A DNA stretch of 64,000 bases from Gemmatimonas sp. (GCA_021154325.1 JAJKIR010000135.1:1-64000), one strand, 5' to 3'; shown: positions 30,015 to 39,476, numbered from the stretch's first letter. Made by a program: numbers and translations. The notes: generated by a model from the letters alone, not told the origin.

Positions 30015-31273
30015 GATCCGGCGATGGCCGCCAAGTCCGACCAGAAGCTCGGGTACGACACCGCCACGCACTCGCGATCGTCGATGTGAATCTGGTTACC
30101 AGGCAGGGCACCGAGTATGCCGAACGACATGGCCAGCCGATGGTCGCCATGCGTCTGGATCGAACCACGCAGCGGCGAGCGCGAGCCGACGATCCGCATC
30201 CCATCCTCGAGCTCCGACGCGTCCGCTCCCACGGCGCGCAGATTGGCGACAACGGCTGCAATCCGATCGCTTTCCTTTACCCGAAGCTCCGCCGCGCCCG
30301 TGATCACCGTATCGCCTTCGGCGCGCGTTGCGACGCAAGCGAGGAGCGGCAGCTCGTCGATCATCGACGGAACGATCTCGCCACCGATGTGAATCCCGCG
30401 CAACGCACCAGGCTTGACGACGATGGGCGAGATCCACTCGCCGCCGCTCAGACGGTCGCGCCTGAACTCGACCTCAGCGCCCATGCCCCGGAGAGTATCG
30501 AAGAACCCTGTGCGCGTCTCGTTGACGCAAACGTCCTCGAGCGTGATCTCGCCGTCATCCGCGAGCGCGGCAAGCGCGGCGAAGAACGCAGCGGATGACG
30601 GATCGCCGGGCACGATGGTGTCCGCCGCCGCGATGCAGCGATGGGCCGGAGCCAGCTCGATCCGCGTGCCGCGCCTAACGACGTCCACCCCACGCGCACC
30701 GAGCATGCGCTCCGTGTGATCGCGCGTAGGCGCAGGCTCGTCGATGGTGACGCGCACGCCGCCGACGACGCCGGCAAGGAGAATCGCGCTCTTCACCTGC
30801 GCGCTCGCCACCTCGCTCTCCCAGTCCAGGTCCTTCAAGGCGCCGCCGTAGATGGTCATCGGCAGGCCGCCGTGCGGCGGCAGGTCGACGCGAGCGCCCA
30901 TCGCCGTCAGTGGCTTGGCAACGCGCCGCATAGGCCGACGGCTGAGGCTCGCGTCGCCGACAAATTGCGCCGTCACGGGGAGCGCCGCGACGACGCCGGC
31001 CATCAATCGGGTCGTCGTGCCACTGTTGCCGCAATCGAGCGACTCTGTCGGTGCGCGCAGCCCGCGAAGACCTACCCCGGTCACCGTCATGTCGGCGGCG
31101 AGCGCGGGAATGTCCGCTCCGAGCCGCCGGAGCACTGACGCCGTCGAGCGGACGTCATCGGACTCCAGGATTCGCGTGATTCGCGACGTGCCGTCGCCCA
31201 ACGCGGCGAGCATCAGCGCGCGGTGCGAGATCGACTTATCGCCCGGCACCCGGAGTCTGCCCGCGACGATCAT
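30011..31273 (-). CDS. aroA: 3-Phosphoshikimate 1-carboxyvinyltransferase (EPSP synthase)
   Basis: Sixth step of the shikimate pathway, joining PEP and shikimate 3-phosphate. ATG 31273 (MIVAGRLRVPGDKSISHRALML) gives 420 aa and a 4-nt overlap with tyrA. Signatures: PGDKSISHRALML, LDCGNSGTTTRLMAG, DPSSAAFFAALAAL and the C-terminal HGDHRLAMSFGI. Residues around the glyphosate site were not assessed in detail. Confidence 0.96.
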   Translation of the reverse strand: MIVAGRLRVPGDKSISHRALMLAALGDGTSRITRILESDDVRSTASVLRRLGADIPALAADMTVTGVGLRGLRAPTESLDCGNSGTTTRLMAGVVAALPVTAQFVGDASLSRRPMRRVAKPLTAMGARVDLPPHGGLPMTIYGGALKDLDWESEVASAQVKSAILLAGVVGGVRVTIDEPAPTRDHTERMLGARGVDVVRRGTRIELAPAHRCIAAADTIVPGDPSSAAFFAALAALADDGEITLEDVCVNETRTGFFDTLRGMGAEVEFRRDRLSGGEWISPIVVKPGALRGIHIGGEIVPSMIDELPLLACVATRAEGDTVITGAAELRVKESDRIAAVVANLRAVGADASELEDGMRIVGSRSPLRGSIQTHGDHRLAMSFGILGALPGNQIHIDDRECVAVSYPSFWSDLAAIAGS

Positions 31274-32127
31274 CCGTCCGCCAGCGACTCGATCCCCACT
31301 CGCCACGTAGTCGCTCGTTCCCATAATGCCCGCATCGTCTCCCAGTCACGGTTCTCGAGCGCGATTCGCAAACGCTCAACACTCAGCTCGAAGGCTCGGA
31401 GCGCGGCCACGGTTTCGCTCGGGGCCCGCTCGAGAATGGGGTACCACATCTCGAATGGACTCATCGCTAGCCGCGTCGTGTCGCGCGCGCCCGGTCCCGG
31501 CGACACCCCAATGTCACGCGGATCCGCCGCGGCGAGCGTGTCCGCCAACGCCTTCGACGCGAGCTGCGGCAGATGGCTGATCCACGCCATCGCGGAGTCG
31601 TGCTCCGGTGCATTCGCGTACGCGATTCGCTGGGCACCGGCCAGACTCCAGAACAGCTCCGCATCCTCTCGTTGGCGCGCGCTGGCACGGCGCTCGACAT
31701 ACACGACGGCATCGCGAAAGAGGTCCGCGCGCGCCGCGCCGAATCCACTGCGATGACTCCCCGCGATCGGATGCGTGCCGATCAGGCGCGCTGCAACTTC
31801 GGGAATCGCGTCGAGCGCCTCGAGGCGCTGCAAACTTCCCGCGTGCAGGATCGTCGCTGTATCTGGCGCGGCGCCGATCACCTCCGACGCCACTGGCGCG
31901 ATCCGATTCAGAGGCACCGCGATCAGCACCAAGCCAACTTCGCGGACCGCCGCATCGAGTGTCTGCGAGACGACAAGCCCCGCTTCCCGGGCCAGCGCGC
32001 AGTCCTGCGCACTCGTGCTGAAGGTGCGCAGCGGCGTCCCACGCTCGCGCACTCGTAGGGCAGCCGAGCCGCCGATGACGCCGAGGCCGATGATGGCCAC
32101 CTCAGCATCGGGGAGCCGCTGAATCAT
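31270..32127 (-). CDS. tyrA: Prephenate dehydrogenase
   Basis: Oxidative decarboxylation of prephenate (or arogenate) for tyrosine. ATG 32127 (MIQRLPDAEVAIIGLGVIGGSAA) gives 285 aa and an ATGA overlap with dapD. The Rossmann motif GLGVIGGS, the GTHPIAGSHRSGF catalytic block and the helical C-terminal domain are present. No ACT domain is seen, so feedback control, if any, is not through one. Prephenate versus arogenate specificity is open. Confidence 0.92.
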   Translation of the reverse strand: MIQRLPDAEVAIIGLGVIGGSAALRVRERGTPLRTFSTSAQDCALAREAGLVVSQTLDAAVREVGLVLIAVPLNRIAPVASEVIGAAPDTATILHAGSLQRLEALDAIPEVAARLIGTHPIAGSHRSGFGAARADLFRDAVVYVERRASARQREDAELFWSLAGAQRIAYANAPEHDSAMAWISHLPQLASKALADTLAAADPRDIGVSPGPGARDTTRLAMSPFEMWYPILERAPSETVAALRAFELSVERLRIALENRDWETMRALWERATTWRVGIESLADG

Positions 32128-33002
32128 CTCAGCCACGCTTCGAGGGTCGTCGCCAGATCGGTCTGCTCGTCGCGGTATTTCACGATCACCGGCGTCTGAA
32201 GGGACAACTGCTGCTCGCCGGCCCACTCGCCCTTCACCCGCCGGGCGCCCGGTACGACGACCGCTCCGGCTGGAATCTCCAGGGCGCGGTCAGCGCTGCC
32301 ACGATACACGGTCTCGTTGACCAGATCGTAAACCGGCGTGCCACGCGTGAGCACCACGCCTGCCGCGAGGACCGCCCGCTGTCGAACGACCGTGCCCTCG
32401 TACACGCCGCAATTGCCACCGACGAGCACTTCGTCCTCGATGATGACCGGGGCCGCATTCACCGGCTCGAGCACGCCGCCGATCTGCGCGCCGGCGCTGA
32501 GGTGCACTCGCGAGCCGATCTGCGCGCACGAGCCGACGAGTGCGTGCGAGTCGACCATCGTGTTCGGGCCTACGTGAGCGCCGACGTTGATGTACATCGG
32601 CGGCATGCACACCACACCGGGGGCGACGAACGCGCCGCGCCGGATCGCGGAGCCGCCGGGCACGATGCGCACGCCGTCCGTGAGGTCGAAGCCGCGCGGA
32701 GGGAAGGTCTGCTTGTCGAAAAAAAAGAATCGCGCGGGCGCGCCCGCGGTGACGTACGCCGTCATGTCGATGACCTGCGCGATACGAAAGCCGAGCAGGA
32801 TCCCTTGCTTCACCCAGGGCACAGCGTGCCATGTACCGCGCTCGTCCCGCCTGGCTGCGCGGAGTGTCCCCGCTTCGAGGCCACGGATGAGCTCTTCGAC
32901 AACGTCCGATGCGTCGTCCGGCATCGACCCCGTACTGGGGATGGCGCTGAGCTCCGCGATCCGGCGCGACAACGCTCCCGACTCAGTCAACGCGCGATTC
33001 AC
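32124..33002 (-). CDS. dapD: Tetrahydrodipicolinate N-succinyltransferase
   Basis: Succinylase-branch step of diaminopimelate synthesis. I place the start at GTG 33002 (VNRALTESGALSRRI), overlapping dapA by 4 nt (GTGA), for 292 aa; the open frame further upstream only mirrors dapA. The middle shows left-handed beta-helix hexapeptides (VVCMPPMYINVGAHVGPNTMV, VGSCAQIGSRVHLSAGAQIGG), and FFFFDKQTFPPRGFDLTDGVR-like lead-in is typical of DapD. Confidence 0.92.
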   Translation of the reverse strand: MNRALTESGALSRRIAELSAIPSTGSMPDDASDVVEELIRGLEAGTLRAARRDERGTWHAVPWVKQGILLGFRIAQVIDMTAYVTAGAPARFFFFDKQTFPPRGFDLTDGVRIVPGGSAIRRGAFVAPGVVCMPPMYINVGAHVGPNTMVDSHALVGSCAQIGSRVHLSAGAQIGGVLEPVNAAPVIIEDEVLVGGNCGVYEGTVVRQRAVLAAGVVLTRGTPVYDLVNETVYRGSADRALEIPAGAVVVPGARRVKGEWAGEQQLSLQTPVIVKYRDEQTDLATTLEAWLR

Positions 33003-33889
33003 ACGCGAACTCCCGTATTGGCAAGTGCCGAGCGGACCATCGCGCTGTGCTTCTCGTCCATCGGCACCAGCGGCAGCCGGAGTACGTTTTCTATTCTTCT
33101 CAACATCGCGAGCGCCGCCTTGACCGGGAGCGGATTCGACTCGATGAACGCGGCTCGCATCCAAGGAAGGAGGCGAAAGTGGCGCTCGCGGGCGCCGGCG
33201 AGATCACCTTTGCGCATGCACTCGCACAACTCGCTCATGAGGCGAGGCGTGGCATTCGACACGACGGAGATGATGCCGTCACCTCCGGCGGCCATCACCG
33301 CCAGGGTGAGCTCGTCGTCTCCCGACAGGACGCTGAACTCGTTAGGCCGTTCGCGGAGAATGTCGGTGATCTGGCCGAGGTTCCCGGATGCCTCCTTCAC
33401 CGCGACAATGCCCGGTGTTGCCGCAAGGGCAAGTGTCGTCTTCGCCTCGACATTGCTCCCCGTCCGGCCCGGGATGTTGTAGACGACGATCGGCAGGTCC
33501 ACGGCATCCGCGATCGCACGATAGTGCGCGACGATGCCGCGCTGCGGTGGCTTGTTGTACATGGGCGACGTGTGCAGGAGATGCGTTGCGCCCGCGGCCT
33601 GCGCCCCCTTCGACAGCGCGATCGCCCGCTGCGTGTCGTTCGACGCCGCGCCGGCAACGACGGGAACGCGGCCATTGGTCACCTCGACCACGATCTCGAT
33701 CACCCGTCGCTGCTCCTCGGGCGTCATCGTCGCCGCCTCTCCGGTGCTGCCGCACGGGACGAGGAAATGCACGCCCTCGGCGATCTGCCATTCGACGATC
33801 GAGCGCAGCGCCCGCTCGTCGACAGCTCCGCCCTGTGCGAAAGGCGTTACGAGCGCCGTACCGCAGCCGGCGAGGCGAGTCGATTTCAT
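32999..33889 (-). CDS. dapA: 4-Hydroxy-tetrahydrodipicolinate synthase
   Basis: Condenses pyruvate and aspartate semialdehyde. ATG 33889 (MKSTRLAGCGTALVTPF) gives 296 aa and an ATGA overlap with dapB. GSTGEAATMTPEE, YNIPGRTG with the catalytic tyrosine, and the Schiff-base lysine in GIVAVKEASGN are in place. The long upstream open frame is the shadow of dapB. Confidence 0.96.
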   Translation of the reverse strand: MKSTRLAGCGTALVTPFAQGGAVDERALRSIVEWQIAEGVHFLVPCGSTGEAATMTPEEQRRVIEIVVEVTNGRVPVVAGAASNDTQRAIALSKGAQAAGATHLLHTSPMYNKPPQRGIVAHYRAIADAVDLPIVVYNIPGRTGSNVEAKTTLALAATPGIVAVKEASGNLGQITDILRERPNEFSVLSGDDELTLAVMAAGGDGIISVVSNATPRLMSELCECMRKGDLAGARERHFRLLPWMRAAFIESNPLPVKAALAMLRRIENVLRLPLVPMDEKHSAMVRSALANTGVRV

Positions 33890-34605
33890 GATGCTCCCGG
33901 CGTCGCTCGAGACGCCAACACGTCCTGCATTGTAAACACGCCCTGGCGGCCAATGAGCCACGCCGCCGCAACGAGCGCGCCTTCCGCAAAGACGCGCCGG
34001 TCGCGTGCGGTGTGCGTCAACGTCACCGTCTCGAAGGCGGCGTCGAAGATGAGCTCGTGCGTGCCGGGGACCGAACCGGTTCGTACACTCGTTATGGGAA
34101 TCTCGCGCTCCCATGGCGGCGCCGCGGCGCGGCGGAGCAAGATTGCCGTGCCGGAGGGTGCGTCCTTCTTTGCCGCGTGATGCGTCTCGACGAGCTGTAC
34201 GTCGAAGCCGCCGACACCGGCGAGGAGACGCGACGCAACCGCTACGATTTGCTCGAATGCGTTCACACCGAGAGAAAAGTTGGCTGCCGTGAGCAGCGCG
34301 CCCTTCCGTGTGCCGACAAGCTCCGAGATCGACGCGAGCTGATCGGACCATCCCGTCGTTCCCACGACGATGGGACAGCCCGCGGCAACGGCAGCGCGCA
34401 CGTTCGCCGGTGCCGCGTTAGGCGACGTGAACTCGATGGCGACATCCGCGCCCGCGAGGGACGATGGTGTGACGCCGCGCGCGTCGCGGTTCTCGGCGCC
34501 GCCGATCGTCGCGACCACGTCCCACCCGCGCTCTGGCGCCAGCTGCGCGAGCGCGCGTCCCATCTTCCCGAGCCCGATCAGCGCGAGTCTTCGACGTGCG
34601 GTCAC
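33886..34605 (-). CDS. dapB: 4-Hydroxy-tetrahydrodipicolinate reductase
   Basis: NAD(P)H-dependent reduction step of lysine synthesis, 239 aa from GTG 34605, overlapping lysC by 4 nt. Shows LALIGLGKMGRALAQLA, VVGTTGW, ANFSLGVNAFEQIV and the catalytic ETHHAAKKDAPSGTA. Slightly shorter than E. coli DapB (273 aa), within family range. Confidence 0.95.
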   Translation of the reverse strand: MTARRRLALIGLGKMGRALAQLAPERGWDVVATIGGAENRDARGVTPSSLAGADVAIEFTSPNAAPANVRAAVAAGCPIVVGTTGWSDQLASISELVGTRKGALLTAANFSLGVNAFEQIVAVASRLLAGVGGFDVQLVETHHAAKKDAPSGTAILLRRAAAPPWEREIPITSVRTGSVPGTHELIFDAAFETVTLTHTARDRRVFAEGALVAAAWLIGRQGVFTMQDVLASRATPGAS

Positions 34606-35966
34606 GAGACCGGCGCTCCTTCGTGAAAGAACTCCTCGTGGAGGCGACGCATTACTGGCGAAACCTGCTCGCCGTCGACCACGATCGTCAGATTGATACC
34701 GGTGGCGCTGAGCGACAGCATGTGTATTGGCGTGTCGCGTAACGCGCCTAGCGCGCGCGCCATGTGCTCGCCGCCCGCGCTGAGCGCGGCGCCGACGACG
34801 GCGACGATCCCACGGTTGCGCTCGATCGCCACATCGCCGAGCTCGCGCAGGTCGGGAAGTAGTGCATCGAGCCGCGACGCGTCATCGATCGTGAGCGACA
34901 CCGAAACCTCGGACGTCGCGACCACGTCGACCGAGGCGCGATGCCGATGGAAGACATCGAACGTGGTGCGAAGAAACCCCTCGCTCAGGAGCATGCGCGG
35001 GGTGCGGAGCCGAATCAACGTGACGCCGCTCTTGCCAGCGATCGCCGTGACGCCGCGGCGCGGGGCCTCGAAGGTGATGAGCGTTCCCTTCCCGTCAGGC
35101 CGGCGAGAGTTGAGCACGAGCACCGGGATGCCGAGTCGCACGGCGGGATAGATCGTCATCGGGTGCAGCACCTTCGCGCCAAACGACGCGAGCTCCGACG
35201 CTTCATCAAAGCCGACGCGATCGAGCAGGCGCGCGCCCTCGACGACGCGCGGATCCGCCGTGAGCATGCCATCGACATCGGTCCATATCTCGATCGCCTC
35301 GGCCTGCAGCGCGGCGCCGAGGAGCGCGGCGCTATAGTCGGAGCCGCCCCGGCCGAGGGTCGTCGTGAGGCCGCGCGGCGTCGCGCCGATGAAGCCCCCC
35401 ATGACGGGGATCCGACCGTCGCGAGCGACCGGGGCGACGAGGCGCAGGGCCGCTTCGGCGATCGCGTCTGTGTTCGGCTCGGCGCGTGTGAACGCCTCGT
35501 CGGTGACCATCACGTCGCGCGCCTCGACGTGCTCTGCCGGGAGCCCGCATTTCCGGAATGCGGCTACGGCGAGTTGCGATGACAGCTGCTCTCCGTAGGC
35601 GGCGATCGCATCGAGGCTGCGCGGCGTCGCGTCGCCAAGGGTGTTCAGCGCTTCGGTGAGGTGCGCGAGCTCGTCGATCATCGCGCTCATCTCACTACAC
35701 AACTCGGCGCACTCCGGCGAGTCACCGAGCAGAAGCTCCGCCTGTTGCATGTGTCGTTCGCGCAGCGCTTCGACGCTTCGAATCGCGCCGATGAGCTGTC
35801 CTCGCGCGGACTGCTCGGCGATGGCGAGAAGCGCGTTGGTCACTCCCGCCATCGCGGACACGACCACGATCGGCTGACGTCCGCGACGCGCGGCGACGAT
35901 CGACGCCGCACGCCGAATTGCGTCCGCGTCGCCGACCGAGGTGCCGCCGAACTTGACGACGATCAC
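34602..35966 (-). CDS. lysC: Aspartate kinase
   Basis: First committed enzyme of the aspartate family. The 454-aa protein begins at GTG 35966 with IVVKFGGTSVGD and has TTLGRGGSDYSAALLGAAL, WTDVDGMLTADPRVV and a C-terminal regulatory region with two ACT domains. The monofunctional LysC (class III-like) layout suggests lysine feedback. It starts 3 nt past the asd stop. Confidence 0.95.
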   Translation of the reverse strand: MIVVKFGGTSVGDADAIRRAASIVAARRGRQPIVVVSAMAGVTNALLAIAEQSARGQLIGAIRSVEALRERHMQQAELLLGDSPECAELCSEMSAMIDELAHLTEALNTLGDATPRSLDAIAAYGEQLSSQLAVAAFRKCGLPAEHVEARDVMVTDEAFTRAEPNTDAIAEAALRLVAPVARDGRIPVMGGFIGATPRGLTTTLGRGGSDYSAALLGAALQAEAIEIWTDVDGMLTADPRVVEGARLLDRVGFDEASELASFGAKVLHPMTIYPAVRLGIPVLVLNSRRPDGKGTLITFEAPRRGVTAIAGKSGVTLIRLRTPRMLLSEGFLRTTFDVFHRHRASVDVVATSEVSVSLTIDDASRLDALLPDLRELGDVAIERNRGIVAVVGAALSAGGEHMARALGALRDTPIHMLSLSATGINLTIVVDGEQVSPVMRRLHEEFFHEGAPVS

Positions 35967-35969
35967 GCG

Positions 35970-37073
35970 TCACCGCGGCAGCAAACCGCAATTCACCATC
36001 AACTCCGCATTCAGCACCGACGCGCCAGCGGCGCCACGCACGACGTTGTCACCCATCGCCACGAGCTTGACGTCGAAGAGTGAGTCCGCGCGGATGCGGC
36101 CGACGACGACCGTCATGCCGCCGCCGCGCTGCACGTCGCGGCGCGGCTGCGGCCGATCGGCGGCATCGATCACTTCGACGGGACGTTCCGGAGACGACGG
36201 GAGCCCGCGCGCCACGCCAGCTCCACGCCATTCGTGCACCGCTGCTTCGACCTCACCTGCCGTGGCGCGATCCCGCAGACGCACCGAGAGGCACACCGTG
36301 TGGCCATTCTCCACCGGTACGCGATTGCAGTGGGCGCTCACGGCAATCGGCGCGGAGACGATCTCACCGGTGCCATTGCCTAACGAGCCAAGAAACTTGC
36401 AGAGCTCGGTCTCGAGCTTGTCCTCCTCGTCGTTGATGAACGGAATCACGTTCCCGAGAATGTCGAGCGAGGCAACGCCCGGGTAGCCAGCGCCGGAGAC
36501 TGCCTGCATCGTCGATACGAACACGTCGGTGATCCCGAATCGCTCGTGGATCGGTGCGAGCGCGAGGGCAGTAACGATCGCCGAGCAGTTCCCGTTGGTG
36601 ACGATGCCTCCTCCGTCCTGCCAACCGCGGTTGCGGCGCTGCGTTTCGAGAACGCGCAAGTGATCGGGATTCACCTCGGCGATCACCAGCGGGACGTCGG
36701 GCGCCATGCGGTGATTCTTCGCGTTGCTGAGCACGAGCTTTCCAGCCGCCGCAAAGGCCAGCTCCGCTTCGCCCGCGACGCTCGAATCGAGCGCAGAGAA
36801 GACGATGTCAGACGACACCTTACCGGGATCGCAGGCGACGATCGTGCGGCTCGCCACGCTCTCCGGCACCTGGCCGCCGCTCACCCAGCGCACGGCCTCG
36901 CCGTACTTGCGCCCGGCGGAACGCTCCGAGGCCGCGACCTCGGCGAGCTCGAACCAGGGATGATTCTCGAGCAGGCGAATGAAGGTCTGTCCGACCGCGC
37001 CGGTGGCGCCCAGCACGGCGACAGGCCGCTTGCGGACCTGCGAGCGATCACGCTCGTTCGATACAGGATTCAT
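35970..37073 (-). CDS. asd: Aspartate-semialdehyde dehydrogenase, archaeal/fungal-type
   Basis: Reduces aspartyl phosphate. ATG 37073 (MNPVSNERDRSQVRKRPVAVLGATGAVGQ) gives 367 aa. The catalytic cysteine lies in TNGNCSAIVTALAL and the histidine side in NRVPVENGHTV; this NGNCSA form marks the archaeal/fungal subgroup, not the common bacterial type. 4 nt downstream of dapE. Confidence 0.93.
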   Translation of the reverse strand: MNPVSNERDRSQVRKRPVAVLGATGAVGQTFIRLLENHPWFELAEVAASERSAGRKYGEAVRWVSGGQVPESVASRTIVACDPGKVSSDIVFSALDSSVAGEAELAFAAAGKLVLSNAKNHRMAPDVPLVIAEVNPDHLRVLETQRRNRGWQDGGGIVTNGNCSAIVTALALAPIHERFGITDVFVSTMQAVSGAGYPGVASLDILGNVIPFINDEEDKLETELCKFLGSLGNGTGEIVSAPIAVSAHCNRVPVENGHTVCLSVRLRDRATAGEVEAAVHEWRGAGVARGLPSSPERPVEVIDAADRPQPRRDVQRGGGMTVVVGRIRADSLFDVKLVAMGDNVVRGAAGASVLNAELMVNCGLLPR

Positions 37074-37077
37074 GGCC

Positions 37078-38073
37078 TCAACTCGCGAGCAGGGACCGTA
37101 CGATCCGGTCATATGACTCGACGGCGGCGCGGAGCTCGCGCACCTCGATGTACTCGTCAGGCGTGTGAGCGACGTGTATCGAGCCGGGTCCGAAGAGCAG
37201 CGGTGTGCCCCAACGGCTCAGCAGCGGGATGTCGGTCGTGTAGGCGACGGGGGCGACATCGAAGCCGTCGATGACGTGAAAGTGCTGCGCGGGAATGTAC
37301 GAGCCCCACTCGAGCTCCGCTCTGTCGCGTGCCCACGCGACGACCGTCTCCCGCAATGGCTCTACGGGACCGACGAGCCGAAACATCAGCTCGGCCTCGC
37401 AGAGCGCCGGGACGATGTTCGCCTCGGTGCCGCCGCGGATCGTGCCGATGTTCACCGTCGTATCGCCGAGCACGGGATCGGTCGGCAATGAGAGTTTGTG
37501 AATTGTGGGCAGGAGCGCAAGCATCGGCTCGATGGCCGAGCGTCCCAGGTGCGCGTATGCGGAGTGGGCGGCTTTGCCCCGGATGCGAACGGTGACGCGC
37601 TGTGACCCTTTCGCGCCGCTCGCGAGCTTGCTCTCCGTCGGCTCGCCGTTCACGAGAAAGCGGCTCGTCGCGGGCAAGCGGTTCGCTGTGCGCGCTCCAT
37701 CCGAGCCCTTCTCCTCGCCAACGACGAACAGGAGATCGACGCGTTCTTCCCCGCTCTGTGCGAGGCGTTCGGCGGCGGTGAGCATCGCCGCGGCGATTCC
37801 CTTCGCGTCCGCCGCACCTCGGCCGGTGAGGCGCTCACCCTGAAGCCGCGGTGGCAGGTAGGGGGGAACCGTATCGAGGTGCGTGGAGAGCGTGACGCCG
37901 CGGCCGCCGCGGGTTGCCCAGACGTTCGCGCGCCCGCGCGTCACTTCCTGAAGATTGACGTTCCACCCATGGGCGACGAGCCACCGCGCGACGAAGTCGA
38001 TGGCGCCGCTCTCGGCGCCAGTGGAGGAATCGATTGCCAACAGCTCCGCCGCGAGTGCTACGACGTCTGTCAT
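37078..38073 (-). CDS. dapE: M20 peptidase, probable succinyl-diaminopimelate desuccinylase
   Basis: Zinc amidohydrolase of the M20 family, 331 aa. The metal ligands are visible in TLSTHLDTVPPY, TGRGAADAKG and VGEEKGSDG. The family also contains ArgE and LysK; DapE is preferred because the gene leads a run of asd, lysC, dapB, dapA and dapD, and dapD shows the succinylase branch is used. Somewhat shorter than E. coli DapE (375 aa). Confidence 0.8.
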   Translation of the reverse strand: MTDVVALAAELLAIDSSTGAESGAIDFVARWLVAHGWNVNLQEVTRGRANVWATRGGRGVTLSTHLDTVPPYLPPRLQGERLTGRGAADAKGIAAAMLTAAERLAQSGEERVDLLFVVGEEKGSDGARTANRLPATSRFLVNGEPTESKLASGAKGSQRVTVRIRGKAAHSAYAHLGRSAIEPMLALLPTIHKLSLPTDPVLGDTTVNIGTIRGGTEANIVPALCEAELMFRLVGPVEPLRETVVAWARDRAELEWGSYIPAQHFHVIDGFDVAPVAYTTDIPLLSRWGTPLLFGPGSIHVAHTPDEYIEVRELRAAVESYDRIVRSLLAS

Positions 38074-38241
38074 GCCGCAAAGCTAGTCGCGCCGAAATCG
38101 CACTGCCAGCAGCGAATGACTTATCGAACGCGCGTTGGAGTGGAGAGACGGTGATCGCCATCGACGCGCACACCGCGGCCGCGACCACGCTGCGTCGGAC
38201 GTGGCATGGACGCCTCGGCGGGACCGACGCAATCGATGCGG

Positions 38242-38291
38242 CGTCGAGGATCGAGCCTCGACGGAGCGTCGCCGTCGTGCGGCGACGCTCC
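38242..38291 (-). terminator. Two stacked perfect hairpins downstream of the 38.3 kb gene
   Basis: Stem GGAGCGTCGCC with a 7-nt loop (38263-38291, 11 bp, perfect) and stem CGTCGAGG with a 6-nt loop (38242-38263, 8 bp, perfect), sharing one base. They lie 30 nt after the stop at 38321 in the direction of transcription and before the dapE promoter region. No T-tract, so termination is a guess. Confidence 0.5.
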
Positions 38292-38320
38292 TTCAGCCGA
38301 CGTCGATCGCGATTCGGGGC

Positions 38321-38884
38321 TCACATCGCCCCGAGGTCCTGCTGCGCGCGAGGCGTCGAGACGATGAGATGCTCGGCGCCGCGGGCATGCTCGACGAACA
38401 TCTGCTGAACGAGACGGTTCGCTTCCTTCACGTACTCGTCGTGGTGTCGCTCGCCCATCTCGCCGATATCGGCGAGCTGTTGAATTCCGAGCTGGCGCCC
38501 GCCTTCGCGGAACGTCTTGAAGGTGTCCTCGGCCTGGCGCGCCATGACAATGTCGCTCACGAGGCGAAGGAAGTCGCTCTGGCGCGGCGCGTCCGCGAGA
38601 TCCTTCGCCATGCCGATCGCGCTCCCCGCAGCGCGCTTCAGAACACCGCCGATGTTCTCCAGCGGATTGCTCTCATTGCGTGAATCGCCGCTTCCGAGAG
38701 TGCGCTGGAACTCCTCGAGCATACGCTGGTGCTCGCGCATTCGGGGAATGTGTCGCGAACAGAGATCGCGAAAGCGCTGATCCTGCGCCTGCGACTCGTG
38801 GTCGACCACGGAGCGCAGGAAGGAATCGTGCTGCATCACCGCGTTGTTGACCTGGCTTCGGAGAAAATCGATTCCGCTTTCCAT
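38321..38884 (-). CDS. Unknown helical protein
   Basis: 187 aa from ATG 38884 (MESGIDFLRSQVNNAVMQHD); a GTG at 38917 could add 11 residues. Predicted almost entirely alpha-helical, with many His, Glu and Gln residues spaced along helices (HESQAQDQRFRDLCSRHIPRMREHQRML; HHDEYVKEANRLVQQMF), which recalls four-helix ferritin-like or DUF892-type bundles. I cannot assign a family. No signal peptide or membrane segment. It follows the XRE regulator gene by 67 nt on the same strand and may be cotranscribed. Confidence 0.65.
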   Translation of the reverse strand: MESGIDFLRSQVNNAVMQHDSFLRSVVDHESQAQDQRFRDLCSRHIPRMREHQRMLEEFQRTLGSGDSRNESNPLENIGGVLKRAAGSAIGMAKDLADAPRQSDFLRLVSDIVMARQAEDTFKTFREGGRQLGIQQLADIGEMGERHHDEYVKEANRLVQQMFVEHARGAEHLIVSTPRAQQDLGAM

Positions 38885-38951
38885 CGTGTCGCTCGCTCGA
38901 AGATTGGTGGGCGACACCGGTGCACAAGACGCGCCATGCGTCGTGCGTGCG

Positions 38952-39476
38952 TCAGAGCTCGCCGCTCAGCACTCGTCGTCGCAACTCGAAGAATTCAGCA
39001 GGGAGCGTGATGTGGCGCTCCAGCGCGACGTCCTCCAGCGCGGTGAGGATCATACGCTTGAGCTCGCGGCCGACGTCGCCGTTAGGCAACGTGCGAAGGG
39101 TTCGTTCCGCCAGTTGTGGGGTACACAGATAGGTATCGAGGGAGATGCCGATCGCGCGTGTCGCGACCGCCGAGTCCGTCGCCGAGTCGCTGGCAGCCGT
39201 CGGACTCGTCGACGAGGCCGCAGAGATACTCGCAGTGGTCAGCGCTGCCGAGTCCACCTGAAGGGCAACCGCGAGCCGCTGACGTAGCGCGTCGGTGAGC
39301 TCGGATTTGCCAGTCATCACGCGCCACAACTGCTGGCGTGAGGTGCCGGCGAAGCGGGCGAGGTGCTGTTTCGACAGCCCCCGGCCAATGCGCAGCACCT
39401 CGATGCGTTTGCCGAGCGTGGTCAGCTCAGGAAAACCGACGGACTCGAGATCTGGCTTCGGCGAACCGGTTGACAT
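38952..39476 (-). CDS. XRE-family transcriptional regulator
   Basis: 174 aa from ATG 39476 (MSTGSPKPDLESVG). Residues 21-75 form a Cro/C1-type helix-turn-helix (LGKRIEVLRIGRGLSKQHLA, then GTSRQQLWRVMTGKSE). A Ser/Thr/Ala-rich linker (about 78-105) leads to a helical C-terminal domain of unknown type. The start codon is inside the -35 box of the divergent promoter at 39470-39498, so binding here would block the plus-strand cassette; repression is an inference. I see no clear operator palindrome in the 77-nt divergent gap. Confidence 0.85.
   Translation of the reverse strand: MSTGSPKPDLESVGFPELTTLGKRIEVLRIGRGLSKQHLARFAGTSRQQLWRVMTGKSELTDALRQRLAVALQVDSAALTTASISAASSTSPTAASDSATDSAVATRAIGISLDTYLCTPQLAERTLRTLPNGDVGRELKRMILTALEDVALERHITLPAEFFELRRRVLSGEL

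Noticed and set aside
38074..38241. Lysine riboswitch upstream of dapE
   Set aside because: The leader shows none of the five-helix layout or conserved blocks that I would expect, and it is too short for one.
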